NCBI RefSeq assembly: GCF_003095395.1 | Contig: NZ_QEIJ01000004.1 | Span: 186,001 to 250,000 of the forward strand | Direction: 5' to 3' | Length of the DNA: 64,000 nt | Source: Microbacterium sp. Gd 4-13 | Lineage (GTDB): Bacteria; Actinomycetota; Actinomycetes; Actinomycetales; Microbacteriaceae | Part shown: positions 52,107 through 60,538 of the stretch, piece by piece | Position numbering within the stretch: the first letter of the stretch is position 1 | How the letters are laid out: the number at the start of each line of letters is the position of its first letter | The notes under the pieces: generated by a model | The model's database searches: none | Told to the model about the DNA's origin: nothing | What the model saw: the letters and a program-made list of their open reading frames with translations, nothing else | Made by a program: the position numbers and the translations under genes

Positions 52107-52189
52107 GCTCACGACAACGGTCGCGGCCGCCGGAGTATTCCGATGAATGGATGCGGGAATAGCCGCGCGTCACGCGCGTTGACGCGAAC

Positions 52190-53143
52190 ATGTCACGAAT
52201 CGGTAACAGCGACCTCGACGTCCTTCCTCTCTCCCTCGGCGGCAACGTGTTCGGCTGGACGGCCGACCGCGACACCTCGTTCGCCGTGCTCGATGCGTTC
52301 CACGCGGGCGGGGGAGACTTCATCGACACCGCCGATGCGTACAGCGCCTGGGCGCCGGGCAACTCGGGCGGCGAGAGCGAAACCCTCATCGGCGAATGGC
52401 TGGCCTCGCGCCGCCCCGAGAACGTCGTCGTGGCGACCAAGGTGAGTCAGCACCCGCAGTTCCGGGGGCTGTCCGCAGCGAACGTCCGCGCCGCCGCCGA
52501 AGCCTCGCTGAAGCGCCTGGGCGTCGACACGATCGATCTCTACTACGCCCACTTCGATGACGAGAGCGTGCCGCTCGAAGAGACCGTCGCCGCGTTCGGC
52601 GACCTCGTGAAGGACGGGCTCGTTCGCTACACGGCCGTGTCGAACTACACCGGACCCCGTATCCGCGAGTGGATCGACTACGCGCAGGCCGCGGGCAGCG
52701 CCCTCCCCGTCGCCGTGCAGCCGCACTACAACCTCGTGCACCGCAACGAGGTCGAGGAGGGCGTGGTGCCCGTGGCCGAGGAATTCGGCCTCGGACTCGT
52801 GCCGTACTCGGCACTGGCGAGCGGCTTCCTCACCGGCAAGTACCGCTCGACCGACGCGACGGGCCAGTCGTCGCCGCGCGCTCAGGGGGCGGCGAAGTAC
52901 GCCACCGCGCAGGGACTGACGATCATCGACGCCCTCGAGGGCATCGGCAAGGCGCACGGCGTCTCGATCGCATCGACCGCTCTCGCGTGGCTGCGCGCGC
53001 AGCCGACGGTCGTCGCGCCGATCGCGAGCGCCAGCCGCGTCGACCAGGTCGGCGGCCTCCTCGACAGCGCGCGCGTGGATCTCACCGCCGACGAGATCGA
53101 CGAGCTCACCCGCCTGTCGGAGTGGAACGCCGACCAGGGCTGA
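52190..53143 (+). CDS. Aldo/keto reductase
   Basis: A 317-residue NADPH-dependent aldo/keto reductase. The catalytic set is visible: Asp/Tyr in FIDTADAYSAW, Lys in VVVATKVSQH, and the active-site histidine in YYAHFDD. The C-terminal coenzyme region PTVVAPIASASR is conserved. Substrate unknown. The start ATG at 52190 follows directly from the divergent gap with the LLM gene, which suggests a shared control region. Confidence 0.93.
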   Translation: MSRIGNSDLDVLPLSLGGNVFGWTADRDTSFAVLDAFHAGGGDFIDTADAYSAWAPGNSGGESETLIGEWLASRRPENVVVATKVSQHPQFRGLSAANVRAAAEASLKRLGVDTIDLYYAHFDDESVPLEETVAAFGDLVKDGLVRYTAVSNYTGPRIREWIDYAQAAGSALPVAVQPHYNLVHRNEVEEGVVPVAEEFGLGLVPYSALASGFLTGKYRSTDATGQSSPRAQGAAKYATAQGLTIIDALEGIGKAHGVSIASTALAWLRAQPTVVAPIASASRVDQVGGLLDSARVDLTADEIDELTRLSEWNADQG

Positions 53144-53163
53144 CCCGGTCAGGCCCGACCCCG

Positions 53164-54489
53164 CTAGCGCAGGTGGTCGGGCCCGGCCCAGCCGCCGACG
53201 TGCGGCTCGACGCGCGGGTGCGGGCGGAGCGGGAAGGCCCCGTCGATCGCGATCGAGCCGACGCGCACCGCCGCCTCGTCGCCCCAGCGGGCACGCCGCG
53301 CGCGCGACCGACGACTCACGGCTCGAGCGAGCACGACGCCCTCGCTCGAGCGGATCTCCAGTTCGTCCTCATCGCCGGTGCCGAGCGCGCGCAGACGCTC
53401 GAGCAGGGCTTGATCGGCCGGGAGCACGACCGGGCCCGCCAGGTCGACCTCGACGCGAGCGGCGGGAGAGGCGGGGTCGATCGCTCTGACGCGGGGGTCG
53501 GCGGCGAAGACCGGAGCCGGCGCCCCGTGCTCGAGCTCGACCCGCGCCCGCGGAAACGCCGCGAGCAGCGCATCCACGCAGACGAATGTGGCGGCGTCGT
53601 CGAACCGCCCGTGGAGGCGGAACACGATGTCGGCGACGGGGGAGAGCACTCCCGTTCCCCGCGAGCCGTCGACGGGGATGCGTCCGCTCAGCAGCAGCGT
53701 CTGCACGTTGCCCCGGCGCACCCGTTCCTCGGGGTCGGCCATCCGCCCCGCCCACTCCGGACCGTCGTGCCACGCGACCGCGTCGGGCACGTGGGCGAAG
53801 ATCGCCCCGATCTGCCACGCTCGGTGCGCCCACTCCCAGTCTTCGCCGCCGTACTCGTCGAAGCTCTCGTCCATTCCGCCGATCTCGTCGAAGAACCAGC
53901 GGGTGCAGGCGAAGGCGGCCCCGATGATGTACCGGTACGAGCGGTCGTCGGCATCCAGCAGATCTCGCGAGCGCTCGTAGGCCTCGGAGAGCCACGCGGG
54001 TTCCGGCAGCCGGTGGGCCGGTCCGGCCGTCTCGATCGGCGCGTCGACGGGCTGCTCGGCGAGCTCTGCGTGGCGACGGCGTCCGACCGTGACGGTCTCG
54101 GGCAGCAGCGCCGGAAGCCGCGTCATCCGCCGCACGTAGCCCGGCTCTGGCGACGTGTCGGCGTCGAGGAAGCAGAGCACGTCGCCGGTGGCCCGGGTCA
54201 CCCCGAGGTTGCGGACGGCCGCAGCACGGAATCCGCGATCCTCCTGGCGCACGAGGTCCACTCCGGAGGGCACGTCGGGCGCCACGGCCGAGCCGTCATC
54301 GGCGACGACCACCTGCATGAGGGCGGCCGGATAGTCCTGGCGGGCGAGGGCGGCGAGGGTGCGGGCGAGCTCCCCGGGCTGCTCGAAATGCGTGACGATG
54401 ACCGTGACCGACGGCCAGGGGTCGGGCGCCGCATCCGCCACCAGATCCCACCGGTTGCCGGGCACCGTCGTGCCGAACGGAGGTCTCAC
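53164..54489 (-). CDS. GT2 glycosyltransferase with galactosyltransferase-type C-terminal domain
   Basis: A 441-residue GT-A protein. The N-terminal GT2 core has VTVIVTHFEQPGELARTL, the DDG motif (VVADDGS) and the DXD motif FLDADTSPEPGYV. The C-terminal catalytic segment FDEYGGEDWEWAHRAW matches the chondroitin-synthase/galactosyltransferase type, and a further about 200-residue region of unknown function follows. GTG at 54489 overlaps the stop of the upstream GT gene (GTGA). It is the last gene of the leftward arm of the second GT cluster. Confidence 0.87.
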   Translation of the reverse strand: MRPPFGTTVPGNRWDLVADAAPDPWPSVTVIVTHFEQPGELARTLAALARQDYPAALMQVVVADDGSAVAPDVPSGVDLVRQEDRGFRAAAVRNLGVTRATGDVLCFLDADTSPEPGYVRRMTRLPALLPETVTVGRRRHAELAEQPVDAPIETAGPAHRLPEPAWLSEAYERSRDLLDADDRSYRYIIGAAFACTRWFFDEIGGMDESFDEYGGEDWEWAHRAWQIGAIFAHVPDAVAWHDGPEWAGRMADPEERVRRGNVQTLLLSGRIPVDGSRGTGVLSPVADIVFRLHGRFDDAATFVCVDALLAAFPRARVELEHGAPAPVFAADPRVRAIDPASPAARVEVDLAGPVVLPADQALLERLRALGTGDEDELEIRSSEGVVLARAVSRRSRARRARWGDEAAVRVGSIAIDGAFPLRPHPRVEPHVGGWAGPDHLR

Positions 54490-55466
54490 CACGCGAGCCC
54501 CGCCCACCAGTCGAGGTAGGCCTCGGCGACATCGCGCCGTCCGTGCGGCACCGTCGCGGTCGACAGCCAGGTGGATTCCGGATGCTGCGCCGCCCGGCCG
54601 ACCGCGGAGGTCAGCGCTTCGGGGTCGGCGACGGTCACCGTGCCGGGGCGGAGCGCGGCCATCTCGGCGATGTAGCGGTTCGCGCTCGCCACGGGCCGGC
54701 GCCCGGCCGCAATCCACGAGCCGAGCGAGCCCGAGGCCGAGACGTGGCGGTGGGCAACGACGGGAACGCCGGTCGTCCGGCAGCGTCGCAGCAGTTCGCC
54801 GTCGTCGAGGTACCCCGTGACCTCGACCGCGACGCCCTGTGACGCGGCTCCCCGCACGAAGGCCTCGAGGTCGGCGGCGTGGCCGTCGGAGGCACGACCG
54901 AGGATCGACAGCGATCCGATCCCGGCGCCGGCGGCCGCCCGCAACGCTTCGTCGTGCCCCTTACCGGGGTAGAAGAACCCGAGCACTCCGACGCTCGCGT
55001 GGGTCGCGTGGGGCTCTCCGCCGGCAGCCAGGTCGACCGGCAGCGGGATCACGCCCACGCGCTCCGCACGCACGTCGTGCTCGCGGAGCAGCTCGGCCTC
55101 GTGCCGGCTGTTGACGACGACCCCCACCGCGCTTCGCGCGACGGCGCGGTAGCACGCGAGGCGGCGCGGGAGGTTGCGCTCGCCGTCGGACGGCTGCGGC
55201 ACGTCGTGGAACGTGACCGAGAGCGGATGCTGCGCGGCCAGCCGCGTCACGATCGTCGCCGCGTCTTCGGGCGAGCCGGCCCACAGCCGATCGGTGAACT
55301 GCAGGTGGAGGGGAGTGCCGACGGCGAGGGATGCCAGCTCGCCGCGGAGCACCGCCAGGTCGGAGAATCCCGCGTCGGCGATCGCGTCGGCCACGTCGCG
55401 CGCGTAGGTCGCGACGCCGTGCTGATCGACGTCGTGCACGACCACCCGGGGGAGCCGTGCCGTCAT
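54486..55466 (-). CDS. GT-B glycosyltransferase
   Basis: A 326-residue GT-B-like enzyme. The first about 160 residues form a Rossmann half with the VHDVDQHGVATYARDVADA stretch; the second holds GFFYPGKGHDEALRAA, the typical start of a GT4 donor domain, and a closing ASGSLGSWIAAGRRPVASAN motif. It overlaps both neighbours by 4 bp (ATGA with the WcbI-like gene upstream, GTGA with the GT2 gene downstream). Donor and acceptor are unknown. Confidence 0.85.
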   Translation of the reverse strand: MTARLPRVVVHDVDQHGVATYARDVADAIADAGFSDLAVLRGELASLAVGTPLHLQFTDRLWAGSPEDAATIVTRLAAQHPLSVTFHDVPQPSDGERNLPRRLACYRAVARSAVGVVVNSRHEAELLREHDVRAERVGVIPLPVDLAAGGEPHATHASVGVLGFFYPGKGHDEALRAAAGAGIGSLSILGRASDGHAADLEAFVRGAASQGVAVEVTGYLDDGELLRRCRTTGVPVVAHRHVSASGSLGSWIAAGRRPVASANRYIAEMAALRPGTVTVADPEALTSAVGRAAQHPESTWLSTATVPHGRRDVAEAYLDWWAGLAW

Positions 55467-56413
55467 CCGCGCCACCTCCGCAGCAACGGGGCGAGGCGCC
55501 CCACGGCGCGCTCGACGTAGATCGGGTGGTCGCGATACCAGGCGCCCTGTGCCTCGCGCACCTCGGCGGACGCGACCCGCTCTCCGGCGATCAGCCAGAA
55601 GTCGGTGGGTTCGTCGGCGAGGTCCCAGGCGTCGGCGACCCACGCCTCCCTCGGCGCCTGCACGCCCGCCAGCAGCGGGCGACCGGGGTCGGTCGCCAAA
55701 TGGGGTGAACCGAGCGCCTCGAGCACGCGCGCCCCGAGCCCGAGCCAGATCGGGTTGCCGGGGTGGTTGACCGTGCGCATGTGATCGAAGGTCGGCCGGG
55801 AGAACAGATCCGATGCGGCGACGTCGAGGTCGTCCTCGCGGCGACGCAGCTCGGCCAGCGCGTCGTCGGCGACCGCGCGCACCGTAACGCGATCGAGCCG
55901 CTCCGCCAGCGGAAGACCGGCGGCGAGCGCCAGTTGTCGGATGTCGAGGTAGTCGACGTACGGCGGGAGCTCGGGCACCTCCGGCACCCGGATCACCCAT
56001 TGGAAGGGCTGCAGCCCGGTGTAGCGCACGATGGGAACGGTCACCGCGCGTGCCCCGGCAGGCAGGAGCGCGCGCAGCTGCCCGGTGCCCAGGGGCAGGC
56101 CGTGGTAGTCGTCGCGCACCGGTTGCGCGACGAGGAACGACGCCCGCGAGATCAGTCGGTGCAGGAGCGGCACCTCGCTCGGGGCGATCTCGTGCACGGG
56201 CGGCACCCGCACCGTGGGAGTGCCGGGCGTGTCGATGACGATCCGCAGCGACTCCGCCTGGCAGTTGCCGACCACGACTCCGGCGCCGGCGGGGGCGTCG
56301 CGGAGACCGTAGAACTCGCCGTAGTGGAGTCGTCGCCCCTCGTCGTCGGAGGCTTTTACCACCGGGGTCGCCGATACCGCAACCGCCGGATGGGGAAGTG
56401 ACGCCGGACTCAT
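55463..56413 (-). CDS. WcbI-like polysaccharide biosynthesis protein
   Basis: A 316-residue protein with the WcbI-type motif VVVGNCQAESLRIV near residues 46-60 and a later RPTFDHMRTVNHPGNP stretch with conserved histidines. WcbI is a putative acyl/acetyltransferase of capsule synthesis; the family assignment rests mainly on the GNCQ motif and context, so it is moderate. It is the first gene of the leftward arm, divergent from the rightward GT operon, with ATG at 56413. Confidence 0.8.
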   Translation of the reverse strand: MSPASLPHPAVAVSATPVVKASDDEGRRLHYGEFYGLRDAPAGAGVVVGNCQAESLRIVIDTPGTPTVRVPPVHEIAPSEVPLLHRLISRASFLVAQPVRDDYHGLPLGTGQLRALLPAGARAVTVPIVRYTGLQPFQWVIRVPEVPELPPYVDYLDIRQLALAAGLPLAERLDRVTVRAVADDALAELRRREDDLDVAASDLFSRPTFDHMRTVNHPGNPIWLGLGARVLEALGSPHLATDPGRPLLAGVQAPREAWVADAWDLADEPTDFWLIAGERVASAEVREAQGAWYRDHPIYVERAVGRLAPLLRRWRG

Positions 56414-56432
56414 AGTGAGAAACGTATATCGT

Positions 56433-56498
56433 CGGAGTCGTCGCCTCCCTCGCCGAGGGATCGCGTTGCGAGGACTCCGCCCGTGCGGTAGGCCGCAC
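56433..56498 (+). other. Structured 5' leader: two hairpins before the ATC-start gene
   Basis: Hairpin 1: CGGAGTCGTCGC (56433-56444) pairs with GCGAGGACTCCG (56468-56479) with one mismatch, enclosing an inner CCCTC-GCC-GAGGG stem (56447-56459). Hairpin 2: GTGCGG-TAGG-CCGCAC (56483-56498). The ribosome-binding site GAGGAGG follows at about 56515. The leader lies between divergent genes, so it could also act as DNA structure. The pairing is directly visible in the sequence; a regulatory role is inferred. Confidence 0.6.
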
Positions 56499-56527
56499 GC
56501 GAGAGCTTCACAGCGAGGAGGACGACC

Positions 56528-57610
56528 ATCGGTTCCCAGGCTCAGCCGTTCGTCCGCGTCGCCGCGGTTCCCGCGCAGCATCCGTACTCCCGGGCGATCA
56601 TCGATGCCGATCGTGTCGCCGTCCTCGCCGACCCGCCCCCGCCGGGCGCCGCTGCCGGCCAGTGGTGGCCGCCGCAGATCCTCGATGCCGAGTGGATCCG
56701 TCGGCACAGTGACGAGTTCGACGTGCTGCACCTGCATTTCGGCGCGGAGTCGTATACGCCCGAGCACGTGCTCGCCGCCGTCCGGGCCGCCCAGCAGGCC
56801 GGCAAGCCCGTGGTCTACACGGTGCACGACCTCGAGAACCCGCAGCTGGCCGACCAGTCGGGGCACGTCCGCATGCTCGACGCGATCATCCCTGCCGTCG
56901 ACGTGCTGGTGACCCTGACACCCTCGGCGCGCGATGAGATCGCCGAGCGCTGGGGGCGCGAGGCCGTGGTCATCTCCCACCCCACGCTGCTCGAGACGGG
57001 CGCCGTGACGGGGCGCCCGCGCCACGGTCGCCGGATCGGCGTGCACCTGCGCGACCTGCGTCCGAACATCGACGCCGTCGGCGTGGTCACGACCCTGGTC
57101 CGCGCCGTGGCCGAGCTGCGCGCAGCCGGGGGCGACGTCGTCGGGATCGTCCGGCTCAACGAGAGCGTGCGCGACGAGGAGACGGCGCGCATTCTCGAAC
57201 ACCTCGCCGGTGACGGCGTGGAGATCGTCCGCGCCGCGCGGCTCTCCGACGACGACCTCGCCGCGGCGCTCGCCGATCTCGACGCGTGCGTGCTGCCCTA
57301 CGCGCACGGCACCCACTCGGGGTGGCTCGAGCTGTGCTACGACCTTGCGGTACCCGTGATCGGGCCGCGCGGCGGACATTTCCGCGATCAGCATCCATCC
57401 GACTACACCCGGTACGACATCGGCGACCCGCTCTCTCTCGCCGCCGCGATCGAGCACGCCACGCTCCCGGCGTGGTCGGCCCCGGGCTCCACGGCCCGCA
57501 TCGCCGAGGTCGCGGCGCGTGCCGTCGACCGCGCGGCGCAACGCGTCGACGTGCGAGCCGCGCACGCCGATCTGTATCGAGACCTGACGACGCACAGGTC
57601 CGCCGCGTGA
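56528..57610 (+). CDS. Glycosyltransferase apparently starting at an ATC codon
   Basis: A 360-residue GT-B/GT4-like protein from ATC at 56528, which lies 7 bases after GAGGAGG. The frame is coding-like from here (GSQAQPFVRVAAVP, ADPPPPG, GQWWPPQILDAEWIRRH) but has no ATG, GTG or TTG until the GTG at 56723, which would remove about 65 conserved-looking residues. VLHLHFGAESYTPEHV and VVYTVHDLENPQ mark the catalytic core. The stop overlaps the next GT start (GTGA). A sequencing error at the start codon cannot be excluded. Confidence 0.78.
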   Translation: MGSQAQPFVRVAAVPAQHPYSRAIIDADRVAVLADPPPPGAAAGQWWPPQILDAEWIRRHSDEFDVLHLHFGAESYTPEHVLAAVRAAQQAGKPVVYTVHDLENPQLADQSGHVRMLDAIIPAVDVLVTLTPSARDEIAERWGREAVVISHPTLLETGAVTGRPRHGRRIGVHLRDLRPNIDAVGVVTTLVRAVAELRAAGGDVVGIVRLNESVRDEETARILEHLAGDGVEIVRAARLSDDDLAAALADLDACVLPYAHGTHSGWLELCYDLAVPVIGPRGGHFRDQHPSDYTRYDIGDPLSLAAAIEHATLPAWSAPGSTARIAEVAARAVDRAAQRVDVRAAHADLYRDLTTHRSAA

Positions 57611-58725
57611 CGGGGCGGGCACTGCGCGTCGCCGTCATCGCGCCGTCGCGGCATCCCATCCGCCAACCGCACCCCGGAGGCCTCGAGGCGTGCGTGTGGG
57701 AGCGCGTGCGGGGTCTGCGCGCGCGGGGTCACGAGGTCACGCTCTGCGGGCCCGACGGGTCGGACTTCCTCGACGGACCACCCGAGTTCGTGCTGCCGCG
57801 TCCGCACTGGGCGAGCGACGAGGAACCCTCCGACACCGCCTACCCCCGCGGCTACCTCGAGCGGATCGACGACGCGATGGAACGGGCCATGGGCCACCTC
57901 GCGCGCCACCGCGCCCGCTTCGACGTGATCGACAATCACAGCCTCCACGGCGCCCCCATCGCGTGGCGCGACCGGGTCGGCATCCCCATGGTCACTACCC
58001 TCCACACCCCGCCGCTTCCCGACATGATCGCCGCGGCGCGGTCGACGGCGGGCGCCGAGCACCGGTTCCTCTCGGTCAGCCGGCACACCGCTCGGGAGTG
58101 GGACGCCGCCGGGGTCGAGTCCACGGTCTTCCCCAACGGCGTCGACACCGACCGGTGGACGGCAGGACCCGGTGGCGACCGCTGGGTGTGGTTCGGCCGC
58201 ATCGTGCCCGAGAAGGCGCCGCACCTCGCCATCGACGCCGCCCTTCTCGCCGGCAAACGCATCGTGCTCGCCGGCCGGGTCGGGGACGCCGAGTACTTCG
58301 AGACCGAGGTGAGGCCGCGTCTGGGCTCGCAGGCCCGCTACGTCGGGGCCCTCCGCCAGAGCGCCCTCGCCCGACTCGTCGGTCGAAGTGCCGTGGCCCT
58401 CGTCACCCCGATGTGGGACGAACCGTTCGGGCTCGTCCTCGCCGAGACCCTCGCCACCGGCACACCGCTGGCCGCGTTCGACGCCGGGGGCGTGCGCGAG
58501 GTCGTCGCCGCGGCGCCCGGGGCCATGGTCGTCTCGCGCGGAGACATCGACTCGCTCGCGCTGGCGGCCGCCGAGCTCGCCGAGAGGTCGGCCCTCGAAC
58601 CGGGTTTGCGGGTGCAGATCCGGGCGGCCGCCGTCGCGCAGTTCTCTCTCGAACGGCGCCACACGCAGCTCGAGGGGCTGCTCGCCTCGGTGTCCGTGGG
58701 CGCCCAGCGTCTCGAGGTCGCATGA
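57607..58725 (+). CDS. GT4-family glycosyltransferase
   Basis: A 372-residue GT-B enzyme. The N-terminal HPGGLEACVWERVRGLRARGH stretch is the typical GT4 acceptor-side loop. FGRIVPEKAPHLAIDAAL marks the donor domain, and DEPFGLVLAETLATGTPLAAFD carries the EX7E-type signature (E, 7 residues, E). GTG at 57607 overlaps the stop of the previous GT. A longer open frame exists upstream but lies inside that gene. It is the second of four coupled rightward GT genes. Confidence 0.9.
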   Translation: MTGRALRVAVIAPSRHPIRQPHPGGLEACVWERVRGLRARGHEVTLCGPDGSDFLDGPPEFVLPRPHWASDEEPSDTAYPRGYLERIDDAMERAMGHLARHRARFDVIDNHSLHGAPIAWRDRVGIPMVTTLHTPPLPDMIAAARSTAGAEHRFLSVSRHTAREWDAAGVESTVFPNGVDTDRWTAGPGGDRWVWFGRIVPEKAPHLAIDAALLAGKRIVLAGRVGDAEYFETEVRPRLGSQARYVGALRQSALARLVGRSAVALVTPMWDEPFGLVLAETLATGTPLAAFDAGGVREVVAAAPGAMVVSRGDIDSLALAAAELAERSALEPGLRVQIRAAAVAQFSLERRHTQLEGLLASVSVGAQRLEVA

Positions 58726-59720
58726 CCGCGGTCGGCTGGTACGTGCACCATCACGGGCGCGGTCACCTCACGAGGTTCGAGGCCGTGCGTCCGCACCTAC
58801 CCGGTCGGGTCGTCGCGTTCTCCTCGCTCGAAGCGCCGTCCGACCTGCCGCCCGACACGCGATGGGTCGAGCTGCCCCGTGATGACGCTGCGTACGTCCG
58901 CAACGGCGAGAGCATCGATCCGCGCTCGTCCGACCCGACGGCGGGGGGTCTGCTGCACTGGGCGCCGCTCGGCCACCCGGGGCATCGGCGACGGCTCGCC
59001 GCGATCGCCGCAGCATCCATCGATCTCGACGCGTTCGTGGTCGACGTCTCGGTCGAGGTGGCGCTGTGGGTGCGGCTGCTGGGTCTTCCGACCGTCGTCG
59101 TGACGCAGCCCGGAGACCGCACGGACGGCGTGCACGCCCTCGCCTATCGCGCGGCAGATCGCATTGTCGCGCCCTGGCCCGAGGGGTCGGTGCCGTCGGT
59201 CGCCCTCGACGAGGCGCGCGACCGTGTCGCGTGGGTGGGCGGCGTCTCGCGGTTCGCCGGGCGCTCCCGCACCGTCGTGCGCGAGCCGCGGTCGGTGCTG
59301 GTGCTCGGCGCCGCGCTCGCCGGCGGGGCGCTCGAGCGCGCCCGCGCCGAGGCCACGAACGCCGGGTGGACGTTCCGCACGGTCGGAACGGATGCTGCGC
59401 AGTGGAGCGCCGACCCGTGGGACGCCCTGTGCGCGGCCGAGGTCGTCGTCAGCGCGGCCGGCCAGAACAGCGTGGCCGACCTGGCCGCCGCCGGCGCGCG
59501 CGCCGTGGTGATCGCGCAGGAGCGCCCGTTCGACGAGCAGGCGGCGACCGCGGCGGAGCTCGACCGAGCGGGGCTCGCCGTGGTGTCGCACCCGCCGGAG
59601 CCCGGCGGATTCGTCGATCTGCTCGACCGGGCCCGCGCGCTCGACCCGCGGTGGGAGCGGTGGCGCACCGACGGTGCGCCCGAGCGCGCCGCGGCCGTGA
59701 TCGCCTCGGTGAGGCGATGA
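58722..59720 (+). CDS. GT28/MurG-like glycosyltransferase
   Basis: A 332-residue GT-B protein with the N-terminal glycine-rich motif HHHGRGH (residues 9-15) of the MurG/GT28 type and a C-terminal donor site AAGQNSVADLAAAGARAVVIAQ. The usual hydrophobic lipid-docking face of MurG is not evident. It is coupled to both neighbours by 4-bp overlaps. Acceptor and donor are not predictable. Confidence 0.85.
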   Translation: MTAVGWYVHHHGRGHLTRFEAVRPHLPGRVVAFSSLEAPSDLPPDTRWVELPRDDAAYVRNGESIDPRSSDPTAGGLLHWAPLGHPGHRRRLAAIAAASIDLDAFVVDVSVEVALWVRLLGLPTVVVTQPGDRTDGVHALAYRAADRIVAPWPEGSVPSVALDEARDRVAWVGGVSRFAGRSRTVVREPRSVLVLGAALAGGALERARAEATNAGWTFRTVGTDAAQWSADPWDALCAAEVVVSAAGQNSVADLAAAGARAVVIAQERPFDEQAATAAELDRAGLAVVSHPPEPGGFVDLLDRARALDPRWERWRTDGAPERAAAVIASVRR

Positions 59721-60511
59721 CGACGGCGGTGCTGACCGTCGCCTCGCGGGCGAGAGCCGCGCACGTCGAGCGTCAGCGCGCGTTCCTCGCGCAGCTCGAT
59801 CGCCCCGACGTGCTGCGGGTGGAGGCCTGGCTCGACCCCGACCCGCCCACCGGCGACGGCGTTCTCGTGCACGTGCCGCCGGGGGAGTTCGGGTTGCGCG
59901 TGGGCGAGGGGCGAAACGCCGCTGCCGCCGCGGCGATCGCCGCCGGCGCCGACCTGTTGATCTTCCTCGACGCCGACTGTCTGCCGGGTCCGGGCCTGAT
60001 CGAGCGCTACGACGCGGTGGCTCGGGAGCCCGGCCTCTACGCCGGGCCCGTGACGTACCTCGCCGAGGGCACCGTGCCCGAGAGCCTCCGCGCCCTCGAA
60101 GTGCTGACGCGACCGCACGCGGCGCGACCGTGGCCGGCCGACGGCGAGGTGCTCCGCGCCGACCCGGCGGCCTACGACCTGTTCTGGTCGCTCTCGTTCG
60201 CCGTGTCGGCGTCGACATGGGAGGAGCTGGGCGGCTTCTCCGAGGCGTTCCAGGGTTACGGCGCTGAAGACACCGATTTCGCCTGGCGCGCGCGAGAGAT
60301 GGCCGTGCCGCTGTTGTGGGTGGGTGGCGCGCACGCCTACCACCAGTGGCATCCCACCTCCGATCCGCCCTGGCAGCACCTCGACGACATCCTCCGCAAC
60401 GGTGCCGTCTTCGCCCACCGATGGGGTCGCTGGCCGATGAGCGGCTGGCTGGAGAAGTTCGAGCAGGCCGGCGCGATCACCCGCGACGGGGAGGGCTGGC
60501 GCCGCGTCTGA
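59717..60511 (+). CDS. GT2-like glycosyltransferase with galactosyltransferase-type C-terminal motif
   Basis: A 264-residue GT-A protein lacking the usual long C-terminal extension. The N-terminal half contains a GEGRNAAAAAAIAAGADLLIFLDADCLPG stretch (DXD, at about residues 82-85), and the C-terminal half has FQGYGAEDTDFAWRARE, the same kind of motif seen in the GT genes at 42449 and 53164. It is the last gene of the rightward arm, followed after 27 bp by the SRPBCC gene with its own promoter box. Confidence 0.87.
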   Translation: MTTAVLTVASRARAAHVERQRAFLAQLDRPDVLRVEAWLDPDPPTGDGVLVHVPPGEFGLRVGEGRNAAAAAAIAAGADLLIFLDADCLPGPGLIERYDAVAREPGLYAGPVTYLAEGTVPESLRALEVLTRPHAARPWPADGEVLRADPAAYDLFWSLSFAVSASTWEELGGFSEAFQGYGAEDTDFAWRAREMAVPLLWVGGAHAYHQWHPTSDPPWQHLDDILRNGAVFAHRWGRWPMSGWLEKFEQAGAITRDGEGWRRV

Positions 60512-60538
60512 CGCGTGGTCGCGGGCTACGCTCGAGAC

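Noticed and set aside
53164..60511. Secondary-metabolite or lantibiotic gene cluster
   Set aside because: No scaffold synthase, precursor peptide, resistance or export gene is seen; the set is glycosyltransferases plus a WcbI-like protein only.
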